Below, one piece after another: positions 21,494 to 31,754 of a stretch of DNA of 64,000 nt (position 1 is its first letter; each line of letters begins with the position of its first letter). The position numbers were made by a program, and so were the translations under genes. The notes beneath the pieces were generated by a model. It was not told the DNA's origin, searched no databases, and was given only the letters and a program-made list of their open reading frames with translations. The stretch lies in contig JAFEMH010002560.1 of the NCBI GenBank assembly GCA_022495995.1, positions 248,001-312,000 on the forward strand, read 5' to 3'. The DNA comes from Adenophora triphylla var. japonica. Taxonomy: Eukaryota; Streptophyta; Magnoliopsida; Asterales; Campanulaceae.

Positions 21494-24400
21494 TGAAATT
21501 ACCCGAATTTTGCGCGAGCGAAAGCGGTTGTCTTTCGCGGAGGGTTGGTGTCTGAGACCTCGCTTTTCGGGAAGGAGTAAGGAGTCGCCTCGCGGTTTTT
21601 GTATTTTGAGCCCAAAACGTTGAGAAACGGCTTTAGTGAAAATGGTGTCGTTTTTATTGGTAGCAAAAACTTTGGAAAAGGCTTTGAAAATGGGGGTCAT
21701 TTTTATTGGTAGCAAAAACGAGTAAAAAGCTTTGAGTACCAGAGATTGTTAGGTTCGGAGGTCACGTTACGTTTCGGGAAGAGAATTACGAGATCACCCG
21801 AAATGCCTCGTATGACGAGTCTTTCTACCTTTCTCGAAAATGTGTACGTGTGTGTGTGTGTGTTTTGAAATGGGGGCTTGAATGACAAGCTTAATCTTGG
21901 TTTGAATGTCAAATGTTGATTAGGTGACTTGTTTGAAAAGGCGAGCGTTTGAATGACAAACGTCGGTTTTGAGACGGAAATGAGCGTTTGCTTGGCAAAC
22001 GTCGGTTTTGAGTTTGAAATGAGCGTTTGCGTGGCAAACGTAGATTTTGAGTTTGAAATGAGCGTTTGCGTGGCAAACATCAATTTTGAGCTTTTTGAAA
22101 GAGAGTTCGAAGGACGAACTCCGGTTTTGAACCGGGCGAGTCATTGTTAACGATTTTTACGGGAAAAAGCGTATTAAATGATTTTGAGTGTCAAATGGCG
22201 GCTTTTAGTTTGAAGATGAGCGTTTGGATGCCAAACGTCATTTCGCGGGTTTTGAAAGAGAGTTCGAAGGACAAACTCCGGTTTTGAACCGGGAATTACA
22301 TTGTTAACGATTTTTACGGGAAATAGCGTATTAAATGACATGCGATCAATGAATCGGGTTGCGACTCGGACTTTGAAAAGTAAATACTATCACGATCCAA
22401 ACGGGTCGGACTTTGTAAATGACAGTATTTAAATACGGTATCGACGAAATCAAACGATCCGGAATCGTAAATGATGATCGACGAGCCAAAACGGCTCGGA
22501 GTTGTAAATGACGATCGACGAGCAAAAACGGCTCGGAGTTGTAAATGACAGAAAAGTAAATGACATAAAAGTAAACGGAACGGGGTCGAAACGCCGTTTT
22601 AACCCGTGATTACTTCTCTTACGGGAAGAAAAGAGGATCGAGGGGCTAAAACGTATCGGACCCCGTTAGACGGAGGCGTCTACATTTCAATAATGTGGTT
22701 CGAAACGGTTGTAGCGACTGGCGCGTAAACCGAGACGAAACGAGAGATCAGAGAGAGGGAGTTATGGCTAGGGTCGACTCCTTTGACTCGGGGGTGTATA
22801 CGGGATACGGAAAGTGGTTTTGAACGGTGTTTCGGAGTGGCGAGGGGCGTATTTGATCGAAATACAGAAGTTTCATGCGAATCGAGACAAATGGGAGATC
22901 GGGAGGTGGTGAAACTTAGGGCTGGCAAATGGTACTCTTCCGTACCAACCAATCCATAATGTAGATTGTAATGCCCATTAGCTGCCTTGAGATCTGATTA
23001 GTGATTACAAGTACCTATCTAATTAAGTGATCCATTTCTGGTAGTCCGAATACAGTTGCTATATGTTTAATTTTTTCCATTTTTAACATCGTTTAGTTAG
23101 AACTGCTGCTGTTTTGTAGACTGTACAGTTGCTCTTCCTCCTTACTGCAATTGCCATGAATTAATCTAATCTATTTAACAATCCTATAAACTTGAAACTG
23201 TTTGAGTGTTCTGGTATCACCCCACTATTAGAGTACTTGTATGGTCATCTTCAGTTTGTGACCAGGTGTGATCCTAATAAAATTGGTTAGGGTTTGATGG
23301 ACAATATAAGGGGATGATTAGGTTACAAGGAATATGTTAGTTATTATTGGTTTGGCTAAGACCTGGACTTGGTGTAGATACGGGATTAATTTTTTTAGCC
23401 TCTGATGATATTATTCTTGACATGTGTAGTACTCTAGGCTCAAATAGCTAATAGATATGTTGATATATACATACATTAAGCATTTGAATAGTACTGAACT
23501 AGTGAGTGAATATGTATATAAAAAAGATATTGTAGTGGTTCTTTTAAATGGTTCCGAATTTAGTGCAAGTGCATATGAGTGTGATGCTATGGCTGAACAA
23601 GTTGATGATGTTTATTGAATGGGTGAAGAACAGAACTCTTGTTGTGTCGGCAAGAGTTTAATAGATCAATACTCTGTTTGAGTTAAGCCAAAATATTTTT
23701 TTGTATAAGTACTGGTTTGCTTGGCTTAGTTAAGTCCCTGTGTTTAGCACCATTTCTTCTCCATGCAATGATACCCCAAAAAATTGTATAAGTACTGGTT
23801 TGAGTGTCTGGTTAAGCCAAATTTCTACTCAATCTGTGATTTTTAGTACATTATCTAACATTTTTTTCCTCTCTTATTCAGCTTTTGAAGGAGCGGATGC
23901 GACCAAGAACTCTCAAACATCAACTAATCAGCGTTAGCAATGCAATTGTGATATTTTGGTTTGGGAGCTGTGGATTTTATAAGTATTGTTTAATTTTCAA
24001 GACATTGTTTAGATTTCAAGACCTTTGTTGTACTTGTACTAGTTCGTTTCAGTTTCAAGTATTTATAATCTGTGTTTTCTGTGTTTTGAGACGTATTTTT
24101 TTGTTATAATATGTTGTTCAAAACAATATAAATGCATTTTTTTTTGTCTTTATTTACATTTGGTATATGTCTAATACCAACCGTACCAACCGAATACCAA
24201 CCGTACCATAAACTTGGTATATCGACTTTTGTGGTTGGTACTGGTACAGATTTTCTTATACCAAATCATACTTGGTTGGTACATGGTATAAGCAAAATGA
24301 AGCCGGTATACCAACCGAACCACCCCTAGTGAAACTGGCTTGGGCCGTGGGGTAGAGTGATTTTTGGGAGTGAAAATGTTCCTCCTTTTGGCTTTGACAG

Positions 24401-24941
24401 CCTCTCTATTTATAGGTGAAAATTCAGTAGGAGTCCGGTCGGACTTATCATGAAATCCAGGGGGTTTTGTGGTATTTTGGAATTATGAGGGACTTGCTGG
24501 GAATATCTGAAAATCTGCAGAGGGAGTCCGACCGGACTGTGACTGTATACCAGGGGTATTTTAGTCTTTTCTCCTTGATTTCTAATTGAAGGGTGACTAG
24601 AGGGAGGTGGCATGCTTGCCACGTGTCCTGTGAGTCACCAGATGTGTGAGAGTTCGTTCCCGGGTCCCGGTTTTGTCCCTTTTTTAAATAACACTCCGGA
24701 AAATGTTCGAAATGCCCCCGGAAAGTGCCGAAAAGTGCATTTTTCAGGGAAAGCCGTACTTTTACATGCGATGACGTGTGTTAAGTAGGCTTCGACGTCG
24801 GGATACTCGGGGCAGTCCCGGGACATCTCGTTGGCTTGGCAACGGGGAGTTAACGAGTTCCGGTTAACCTGGAGCGGGCCAGTTAATGGATTTCGGTTAA
24901 CTTTCTGACCGATTTTGACGATCCGGATTTGAGTACTTACA
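21494..24941 (-). repeat. 3' LTR of E3 (with hAT insertion)
   Basis: Read on plus, it starts TGAAATTACCCG and ends GGGTACTTACA-like (gagtacttaca). Same sequence as 32879-34951 except for the 1.4-kb insertion, a few substitutions and one fewer GAGCC-aaaac-GGCTC repeat unit. Transcription reads leftward: TATA (minus) at 24406-24415. Palindromes at 24432-24445 and 24525-24538. Confidence 0.93.
22917..24328. mobile_element. hAT-like non-autonomous transposon in the E3 LTR
   Basis: The exact 8-bp duplication gtgaaact flanks it (22909-22916 and 24329-24336), and the other LTR has a single copy at the same place (gtgcaact, 34339-34346), which proves the insertion. Termini: TAGGGCTGGCAAAT at left and, in reverse complement, TAGGGGTGGTTCGG at right; both subterminal regions repeat GGTAC/ACCAACCGTACC-type motifs, typical of hAT elements. 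1412 bp. No intact transposase; the longest frames are short and unrecognised. Confidence 0.9.
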
Positions 24942-25088
24942 GTTAGCCCCTCAGCAACGTCTCCTCCGAAGGAGGTGGGGTCGTTGAAAAAGATAAGGAT
25001 CCAAATCGGGATGCCTTACTTTGAAAGACCTGGGCGGGCAGCTGGCTGGACCCTTAGCGAAAGGATTCCTACGTATCCCGAGCGGGAA
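24942..25088 (-). promoter_or_regulatory. E3 3' tail with polypurine tract and conserved hairpin
   Basis: On the minus strand the LTR is preceded by gctgaggggctaac (24942-24955 region), the likely PPT. Farther in is the GAACTACG...TACGTAGG element (25068-25106) with a TCCC-gctc-GGGA hairpin. The same block is found next to the E6 3' LTR (52919-53100). Confidence 0.7.
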
Positions 25089-26330
25089 TCAAGCCGATCG
25101 TAGTTCGTAGGTGCAAGGGCCGCGCATGGGGACCTTGACCTGAGCGAGACTGGTAGGAGGCGTCTGAACCTGAATGAGACCATTGCAAGGTACCTGGACC
25201 TGAATGGAGACTATTGTGAGGCATCTGAAGCTGGGACTTCTGAAGTAATGAGCGAGGTCGAAACTGTAAGGTTGGAGGTTGGGTGTGCCGTCGGAGGTTC
25301 CCCTTTTGCGGGCTGCTGCCTTGGTACGGGCAAGCCTTTTTTTTTCCTTGATGTCAGCTGGTGTTGGCACATAGCCAAGCCCCTGGAGCGTGGTGTGGTC
25401 CTTGACTTCGATGACTTGGTGTTGGCCTTGTAACCTTTTGCCAAGCCCCAGTCCTGGGATGAAGTTCATGAGTTTCATCATCTTCATGGCGGGAGGAATC
25501 TGGTCGTGAGACAGTGGAAGGTCCACGTTGCATATTTGGATCTTGGAGGTCTCCAGAGTGAATCCAGTTAATGCCATGTCGTCACTACACTTGATTTCTA
25601 ACACTGGAATGTCGTTGGTGCTGGTCCCCTCGGTGGTGACACTGTCGTCGTAGAGTGTGGTTAGCTCGTTGCCTTGCATGAACTTGAGGCACTGATGAAG
25701 GGTGGATGCCACGCCATTGATTTGATGCAGCCAGGGACGCCCCAGGATGGCTGTGAAAGTGATTGGAATGTCCAACACTTGGAATTCGGTGGGGATCATC
25801 CGCTTGCCGAACCAGATATTAAGAGTAGCAACCCCGAGAACTGTACGGGAAGTAGAGTCATAGGCCTTGACAGTGTGGACTGAAGGCTTCAGATCTGTAG
25901 GCTTGATGTCAAGCAGGTCCATCATCTTGGCGGGCAAGACATTTATTCCGGAACCTCCGTCTACCAACATGCGGGGAAGGCGACGCTCGTCGAGCTGAAC
26001 TGTGATGTAGAGTGGCTCATTGTGATCAGCCCCAAATTTTGGAAGGTCCAAATCTGTGAAGGTGATAATGTTGCCATAGTGGATGTTGTCGATCATCTGA
26101 ATGACTTTTTCTGGGGTTGCGTCCTCGGGGACCATGGTACGGGCCAGGCTTTCCTCTAGCTTGAGCTTGTGAGGATATGAAGATGTGAGCAGGGACCAAA
26201 GGGAAATGTTCGCCTGGGTTTGCTTGAGCTGAGTGAGGATCGGGTCCTCTTTCAGGGAACTTGCATCTTCGGGCGGCGGGTTGCAGTTCTGGCTCCGCGG
26301 GCTTTTTAGTGGCCTTAGGTGGTAATGCAT
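25089..26330 (-). CDS. Protease B with G-patch, E3
   Basis: A 413-residue open frame. It begins within a longer reading frame (a frameshift near 26250-26330 separates it from the upstream 26712-26026 segment). Residues 41-55 carry the ISLWSLL block found before Ogre proteases. The catalytic motif is LVDGGSGINVLP with Asp124 (family DTGS; GG here is common in Ogre-type proteins). The second block AYDSTSR...FTAILGRPWLHQ is at 156-204. A G-patch-like segment lies at 283-323 (MKLMNFIPGLGLGK, LGYVPT); it may bind RNA. The tail (after 350) is read through 3' repeat sequence. It is the last gene of E3; no RT follows. Confidence 0.85.
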   Translation of the reverse strand: MHYHLRPLKSPRSQNCNPPPEDASSLKEDPILTQLKQTQANISLWSLLTSSYPHKLKLEESLARTMVPEDATPEKVIQMIDNIHYGNIITFTDLDLPKFGADHNEPLYITVQLDERRLPRMLVDGGSGINVLPAKMMDLLDIKPTDLKPSVHTVKAYDSTSRTVLGVATLNIWFGKRMIPTEFQVLDIPITFTAILGRPWLHQINGVASTLHQCLKFMQGNELTTLYDDSVTTEGTSTNDIPVLEIKCSDDMALTGFTLETSKIQICNVDLPLSHDQIPPAMKMMKLMNFIPGLGLGKRLQGQHQVIEVKDHTTLQGLGYVPTPADIKEKKRLARTKAAARKRGTSDGTPNLQPYSFDLAHYFRSPSFRCLTIVSIQVQVPCNGLIQVQTPPTSLAQVKVPMRGPCTYELRSA

Positions 26331-26712
26331 GGATTTGACCCGATCGGGTTAGAACGCTGACATCAGGTTTGGTTCCTTCTGAATAGGCCGCTCTGAGTTG
26401 AGCCATAGTTAGAGGAGGATTCCTCGTAGCATAGGGCCATATATCTTCCCTCAACTCATTGACTATAGATGTATTCCCGGGAGCTTCGACAGCTTGACGG
26501 ATTCTGTCCCAGGATACTGGCTTGGGTGCCTCTGTGGGGAGGTAGTTTACGAATTTCCGCAGCTGTTCGAACGTCAGTGCGCAACAGTGGTTGCCTGAAC
26601 TGAACTGTGCGTTGCTGACCCTCCGGGGGAGGTTGGAGAGTTCCTGGCTCAAGCGAACAGTCTCCTTGATCTCTTCACGGTATATCGCGTTCCTTTCCTT
26701 CTTGCTGAGCAT
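26026..26712 (-). pseudogene. W-domain copy 2 upstream of protease B (frameshifted)
   Basis: The 228-residue frame holds LRKFVNYL...PVSWDRIRQAVEAPG at residues 46-115 (26577-26368), similar to the segment at 27047-26805 (QPVTWADVREAVYSPSD). After about residue 135 the frame is wrong: the true continuation is protease B in another frame. Function not recognised. Confidence 0.65.
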
Positions 26713-26783
26713 GCTCAGGGCATTCTGGAGTTAGGTTTGGCGATATTCGTGGTTTACTAATTTTCCTCCGCTCTTGGCCCAGA

Positions 26784-28409
26784 TCAACTTTCTTGCAGCG
26801 GAGCCTGCGTCAGAGTTAATGCCTGCGTTTCCTCCCATGTGAGAATAGCCAGTGCTTCTTTGAATTGCGTGCGGCAGTCTAGGTAAACCTCCATCGGGGA
26901 GAGTTTTCCTTTCTGTTTTATCTGAGTAGCGGGTATGTCGGAAGGTGAGTACACGGCTTCCCGAACATCTGCCCATGTGACTGGTTGTTGTCCCAGTTGA
27001 TCGTTTCTGTAAACGAATGCCGCAGTCAGTGAAATTTCCCTGAGTAGTTGCTCGAGACGAATTTCCATCTTCCTCTTGTTTTTAAATAGACCTTCCTCTC
27101 TCAGTTGGCCTTTCAATTTGAGTGTGGAAATGATCCGTTTCCATCCTCCCAGGACCCTTGGGATTCCGGTTTTGTTGACTTCATGCCCGGCTTGGAAGAG
27201 AATGGTTTCATCGTCTTCATTGTCGCTTTCACAGAGAACTTGCTTTCCTCGAGGAGGTAAGCGATGGGATTTGTTCTGCTGTGCCGTTGCATCTCCTAGG
27301 TCATCGGGACCGTTGACCACGCTCGTTTGGCAGAGGGGGTTGGATGAGAACAGACGGTAGTCGAGGAAGCTGCCGTGAGCAAAACCCTTGAGGTCGAACT
27401 GGTCTAGAGTGGCCTCTAGCTTTCTGTCTAAAGCTGCTTGTGACACTTTAAGGGCTTGGTCCCTGTAGGTCTTTCGAGCTTGGTCTTCGTCCCAGAGACG
27501 GTTTTCTTGAGCGGCTAATTCCATGAGGGCCTTCCTTGCGAGAGCTAGACATTCTCCGTAGGTGCGTGCCGTTTGACTAGTGTCCAGAACTGTGATCACG
27601 TCCAAATCTCCGAATGGCGGAAACACTTGGATTATATTGACAAAGGAAGTCGGACTGGGACATTCCATGCGGCCTTCCTTGATCTCGGTTACCAAGAAAT
27701 TAGCCCATATATGCTTGATTGAACACACGAGAGTGTTGAATTCTGCAATGTTGACAGTCTCGTGATCTCGCTCGATCGCCAAGTCTATCAGGGCTAGCAG
27801 TCTGCTGGCGGGATGTCTGAATCCGTGACCGTGACCACTGGGAGCAGAATCGAACTGGAGCATGTTGATGCTGAGGTGGTCATTTCCCACGTCGGAAACT
27901 GACTCTGTCTTGCGGGGAAGACCTTTACAGATGTTTTCGGGGTGGCTGCCGGAAGTGTTCCCGAGGTTGATCTGATTCGTGACAGGGTGAGAAGCTTGGT
28001 CTCCTTCGCTGTTGCCCTTGGCCTTGACGGCGCTTGAGGGTATAAGCATAACTGATGGTACCAGCCAGTTGCCACTAGGGCTGGTACTCGGAAGTAATGA
28101 TGAGCTCTGAGATCGTTTGGCCAGGGCCTCGTTTACCATGAGCAGGCAGTCGTCGAGGGTAACTTTGGCGTTGCAGAATCTGACGATAAGGACCGGATCC
28201 TTGGTATCATCGGGATATCTGGAATAGATGATGTTGACAAAGTCTTCGTCAGTCACTTGATCAGAGGGATTCTTTGTCGTGTCAACCAGTAGCTTCCAAT
28301 TGTCTGATAGCCACCTGTACTGGACGTTGAGCTTGACAATCTCCATGGTATTAGAGCCTTGGTCATAGGTGACCTGATCGGAACGGGTGCCGTCCTCGAA
28401 ATTGAGCAT
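26784..28409 (-). CDS. 541-residue E3 ORF with two D-domain copies and a W-domain
   Basis: Long open frame between the two proteases. D2 (residues 21-99, 28349-28113): MEIVKLNVQYRWLSDNWK, DFVNIIY, VTLDDCL. D3 (217-300, 27761-27510): VNIAEFNTLVCSIKHIW, SFVNIIQVFPPFGD, TYGECLALARKAL. A helical charged linker runs 301-345 and an acidic stretch is at 394-402. A W-domain copy is at about 455-535 (PVTWADVREAV). D2 and D3 look like diverged copies of D1 (28833-28579) and of a segment in E5 (44563-44850). I recognise no known family. Upstream coding continues in the same frame to about 28483 (DDESGLSEVEDAAD), so the ATG at 28409 is probably not the real start. Confidence 0.7.
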   Translation of the reverse strand: MLNFEDGTRSDQVTYDQGSNTMEIVKLNVQYRWLSDNWKLLVDTTKNPSDQVTDEDFVNIIYSRYPDDTKDPVLIVRFCNAKVTLDDCLLMVNEALAKRSQSSSLLPSTSPSGNWLVPSVMLIPSSAVKAKGNSEGDQASHPVTNQINLGNTSGSHPENICKGLPRKTESVSDVGNDHLSINMLQFDSAPSGHGHGFRHPASRLLALIDLAIERDHETVNIAEFNTLVCSIKHIWANFLVTEIKEGRMECPSPTSFVNIIQVFPPFGDLDVITVLDTSQTARTYGECLALARKALMELAAQENRLWDEDQARKTYRDQALKVSQAALDRKLEATLDQFDLKGFAHGSFLDYRLFSSNPLCQTSVVNGPDDLGDATAQQNKSHRLPPRGKQVLCESDNEDDETILFQAGHEVNKTGIPRVLGGWKRIISTLKLKGQLREEGLFKNKRKMEIRLEQLLREISLTAAFVYRNDQLGQQPVTWADVREAVYSPSDIPATQIKQKGKLSPMEVYLDCRTQFKEALAILTWEETQALTLTQAPLQES

Positions 28410-28482
28410 GTGAATGCAGAGGTCTGCTCGCGGGTCTGCCGCGTCCTCGACTTCGGAGAGTCCTGATTCGTCGTCTGACGGC

Positions 28483-29076
28483 TCAACCCAAACGTAGGGA
28501 CGTATTGCGTCCGGGTGCGTTCTTTGGGGTCACTAGGAAAACATCATGCCCTTCATTGGAGAAGAGGGGTGCAGCAGGTAGTTCCTCGTGGAGGACATCC
28601 CATACGACTTCCATGCACTCAAGAAGAGTGTGACGGTGCTTGTTGACCTTTATCACGAAGATCTCTTCGCCTGGCGGGGCCAGAGAGTTGGTTTGATGAA
28701 TGCTGACGAATCTCCGATTGGAGACAGGGGGTTTTTGTGCTCGCATCATGGCGATGCTCAGTGTTTCTTTCCAATCTGCCTCCAAATGTTGGAAACGACA
28801 GTTGAACTTGATGTATCGGACTGCTTCAGGGTCGGCCTGTTTGAGTACGTTGGCGTAGTTAGCATCTCCGGACTCTGAGGGATTCTGATGAGATTTGCCC
28901 CGATAGTCCCCTGGTCGATTTGAAGGAGGTAGCCCCGGTGCCTGACTGCGGGCATGCTTGGCTACTATCTCGGCTTCGTTTCCTATGAGGAAACTTTCTC
29001 CTCTGATGACTTCAAGATCTCCCTGGCGGTTAATGAACTTAACGCACTGATGGAGAGTGGAAGCTATGGCTTCCAT
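28483..29076 (-). pseudogene. Protease A tail and D-domain copy 1, E3
   Basis: A 197-residue frame that continues protease A after a frame change caused by a 19-bp tandem duplication. It begins ASTLHQCVKF, which matches the same position after protease B (ASTLHQCLKF). D1 is at residues 82-166: AVRYIKFNCRFQHLEADWK, RRFVSIHQTN, EEIFVIKVNK, LLECMEVVW. It ends by frameshift at 28483; the next segment is the 541-residue ORF. Confidence 0.7.
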
Positions 29077-29935
29077 GTGATGCAGCGGCTTCCATGTGAT
29101 GCAGCCAAGGGCATCCTAACAGAGCTGTGAATTCGGATGGAATGTCCATCACGTGGAATTTTCCTGGCACCATTTGGGTTTCGAACCAGAGTTCCAGAGT
29201 CACCGTCCCCAGGATTGGACGAGACGTGCTGTCGTAGGCCTTAATAGTCCGAGTTGACGAAATCAGGTGGCTTTCGTTGATGCGGAGGGCTCGCATCATG
29301 CTGAGAGGGAGGACGTTAATGGCTGACCCGTTATCCACCAATACTCCGGGGAGTGTTATGGTGTTGAGCTTGAGAGTGATGTACAGAGCTTCGTTGTGCC
29401 CCGAGGCATCTCTCGGTAGGTCTTCGTCACAGAACGTGATCATACTTCCATACAATCGGGAATCGTAGATCTGGTCTCTATTCGGAGAAGGAGAGTCATC
29501 AAGACATCCGTTTCCTGTCTTCCCCTTGCGAGGTAAAGCCTTTGCTGGAGCCTCGGGATTGTGTTGAGGCCGTTTGTGGCGGTTGCCGCCCTTGGTTAGC
29601 ACGTTGATCGAGTGCGAGTGCCAAGCTGACTTTGATCTTCCTTTGCCGGTCCGAGCTAGGAAGCTGGACAAATTGAACCTTGGTTGATCCCGCGGGGGGT
29701 TAGGCTTCTGACTGGCAGTAAGATTACCAAGATCTGAGGTATTCCGGTGTCCCAAGGTCTGAACTCTGGTGTCAGCAGGACTTTTCGGCTTTCCCACCCC
29801 CGTCCGCTCTAAAGCTGCATGGCCTGGAGGAAGGGAGGACTGGCTGGAGTAGAGTACGTAGTAGTCGAACCTCCCGGATGGCTCTCCGAGTGTACCCACA
29901 CTGGTGTCTTCATCTTCATATCTTTCTCTCAGCAT
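29039..29935 (-). pseudogene. Protease A of E3
   Basis: A 298-residue frame in phase with gag; only one stop codon (29957-29959) separates them. N-terminal SVGTLGEPSGRFDYYV matches SVGTLGEPSGKFDYYV in E5. Retropepsin: LPGVLVDNGSAINVLP (Asp201; NGS instead of TGS), AYDSTSRPILGTVTLELWF, FTALLGCPWLH. No ISLW block or G-patch, unlike protease B. The frame is lost at the 19-bp duplication 29068-29105. Confidence 0.85.
29068..29105 (+). repeat. 19-bp tandem duplication breaking protease A
   Basis: ggcttccatgtgatgcagc occurs twice in direct succession (29068-29086 and 29087-29105). Nineteen is not a multiple of three, so the reading frame of protease A is lost here. A single copy is the expected ancestral state because the downstream frame matches protease B. 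Confidence 0.95.
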
Positions 29936-29956
29936 CTGTTGAGAGGACTTCTTCTT

Positions 29957-31754
29957 CTATTTTCTCAGAGGATTGCTCCGGACCGTGTCTTGGGACTCGT
30001 ACTCCAGGCAGGCGGAGCAGTCACAGACATCGTAACTGATGTGGACATTTGATGAGGACCCGGCTGGAAGAGGCGGAGGAACTGGCTCTGCGGCAATCTT
30101 CTTGGGCACCCACTCAATGGAATTCACACTGTTGTTGTTGTTCGGAAAAGGGTTTTCGACTGTATTGGGCCCACGGGGGCGCTCCAACTTTCCTTCCTCT
30201 ATCAAGTTCTGAATTTCGTATCGTAACCCCACGCAGTTGTCGGTGGTATGGCCGTGATATCGATGGAAGGCGCGTACTTGCTCTTGTCGGCGTTGACTAC
30301 GGGATTCTTGGGTTTGTAATTTGCAACGGGTTTAAGGAGACCTTCCTTGATTAACCCTTCCGAGATCTTGCTTAGTGGCATATCCAACTTGTCGAAGTGC
30401 ACGGCATCGTCCAGTGGAGTTGTTGCTTTGCGGGGCGGGTTTCATTTGCCCGGATTGCTGTCACGATGGATGTAGTTGACAGACGTATCTTTCCCTTTGC
30501 CGGGGCCGGTGCGGGATTGAATGCAAGCTGGCGAGCGGTATCTCGTACGGCCGTGCGGTAGCCAACTTTTCCTTGAGATCCTTCTCGAACCGTGAGCCGG
30601 CATTGACCATGGCCGGAGATGCAGGAAGAAATGGTGACCGATGAGAGTTCTAATGGACGGTCTTAAGCGGGACTTGAAGATCCGCATCTATTCATCCTTG
30701 GAGAGTGGCTCCATGATCTCGGAGAGTTTCCGGCTCCACCTTTTGTAGAATTCTCTCGACGCTTTCGTCCGCTTTACGCTCAATGGTGATTAAGTCCTCA
30801 CGACTCGTTTCCCACTCTAAGTTGGATCGGTACCGTTCCGGGAAGATGTTGCGATCGATCCCGGGTGTGGCGATCCGCGAGCTTGACCCTTAGAAACCAT
30901 CGTAACGCCGAACTCTTGAGCGTAGCGGAAGTGGTCGGCCATTTCTTTGGAGGGTTGCTCCTTTCGCTCTCATACCGAGAACGTAGGTGTCGACATGCGT
31001 TTGAGGACATTCGGTTCCGTCGAATCGGTCCATCTCAGGCATTACGAACTTGGCGGGGAGAGGCGTGACCATTCCGGATCTCGTGGATTCGAGCGTTTCT
31101 GCTTTGAGAGCCGCTGCTCATGGTGGCTTTCAGGTATTTCATCTGTTCGACCATCCAGGCTAAGGTTGGGTCCAGTGGTGGACTTTGAGGCTCGGCGTCG
31201 GGTGCTACCATGTGAGCGGTAGTGATTGGAGGTAGAAGGCTTGATATATGTGGATATATGGGGGCCTTTTACGAAGCTGTATCGGGGTTTGTCCCCGGTG
31301 TTTTGGGATTCGTGTATAGGCAACGGGATGAACCTAGGAGGGTATTGAAGGATATTGGCATCTCAGATGGTCAGCGGTGCGGCTGGTGGTATTGAGTGAT
31401 AGGAGTAGCACGGCTTGGCCAAATATGACATGGTTGCCACGAGAGGTGGCAACGTGAAGCTGGGTCATTTGTTTCCTTGGTTCGAAGGAATCCCGTAAGT
31501 TGACGGGGAGGAACACTGGTTGAAGGTTTGAGGAGCTGGTTTCGGGAATCGTCATCCTCGACCGGGACAAAAGTACCGTCGGCGGGGATAGTTTGCTATA
31601 CCTCGCTCATTCGGAAAGGCTGTACCACGAAATTCTCGCAGATCTTCTTTCGTCTCTTGTGAACCTCACAAGCCCGGATGGCTTCTTCCAAAGTCATATC
31701 TGTTACCGGTGGCAGGGGTCCATCCCCTTCACGATTTCTCGGTGAGCTAGACAT
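29957..31754 (-). pseudogene. gag: gag of E3 (heavily frameshifted)
   Basis: Start ATG at 31754 (MSSSPRNREGDG, then DMTLEEAIRACEVH, the same start as E4 gag at 38189). Core remnant FVMPEMDRFDGTECPQTHV at about 31048-30990; KLSEIMEPLSKDE and RIFKSRLRPSIRTLI near 30690-30640; PLSKISEGLIKEGLLKPVANYKPK near 30380-30310, in two motifs PLSKISEGLIKEG and LLKPVANYKPK. Zinc-finger-like AFHRYHGHTTDNC then GLRYEIQNLIEEGKL at 30260-30190. Ends SNPLRK-stop at 29957. Numerous frameshifts; non-functional. Confidence 0.8.

Noticed and set aside
23740..24329. Short plus ORFs inside the hAT-like element
   Set aside because: No transposase motif (DDE, RW or hATC dimerisation) could be recognised.
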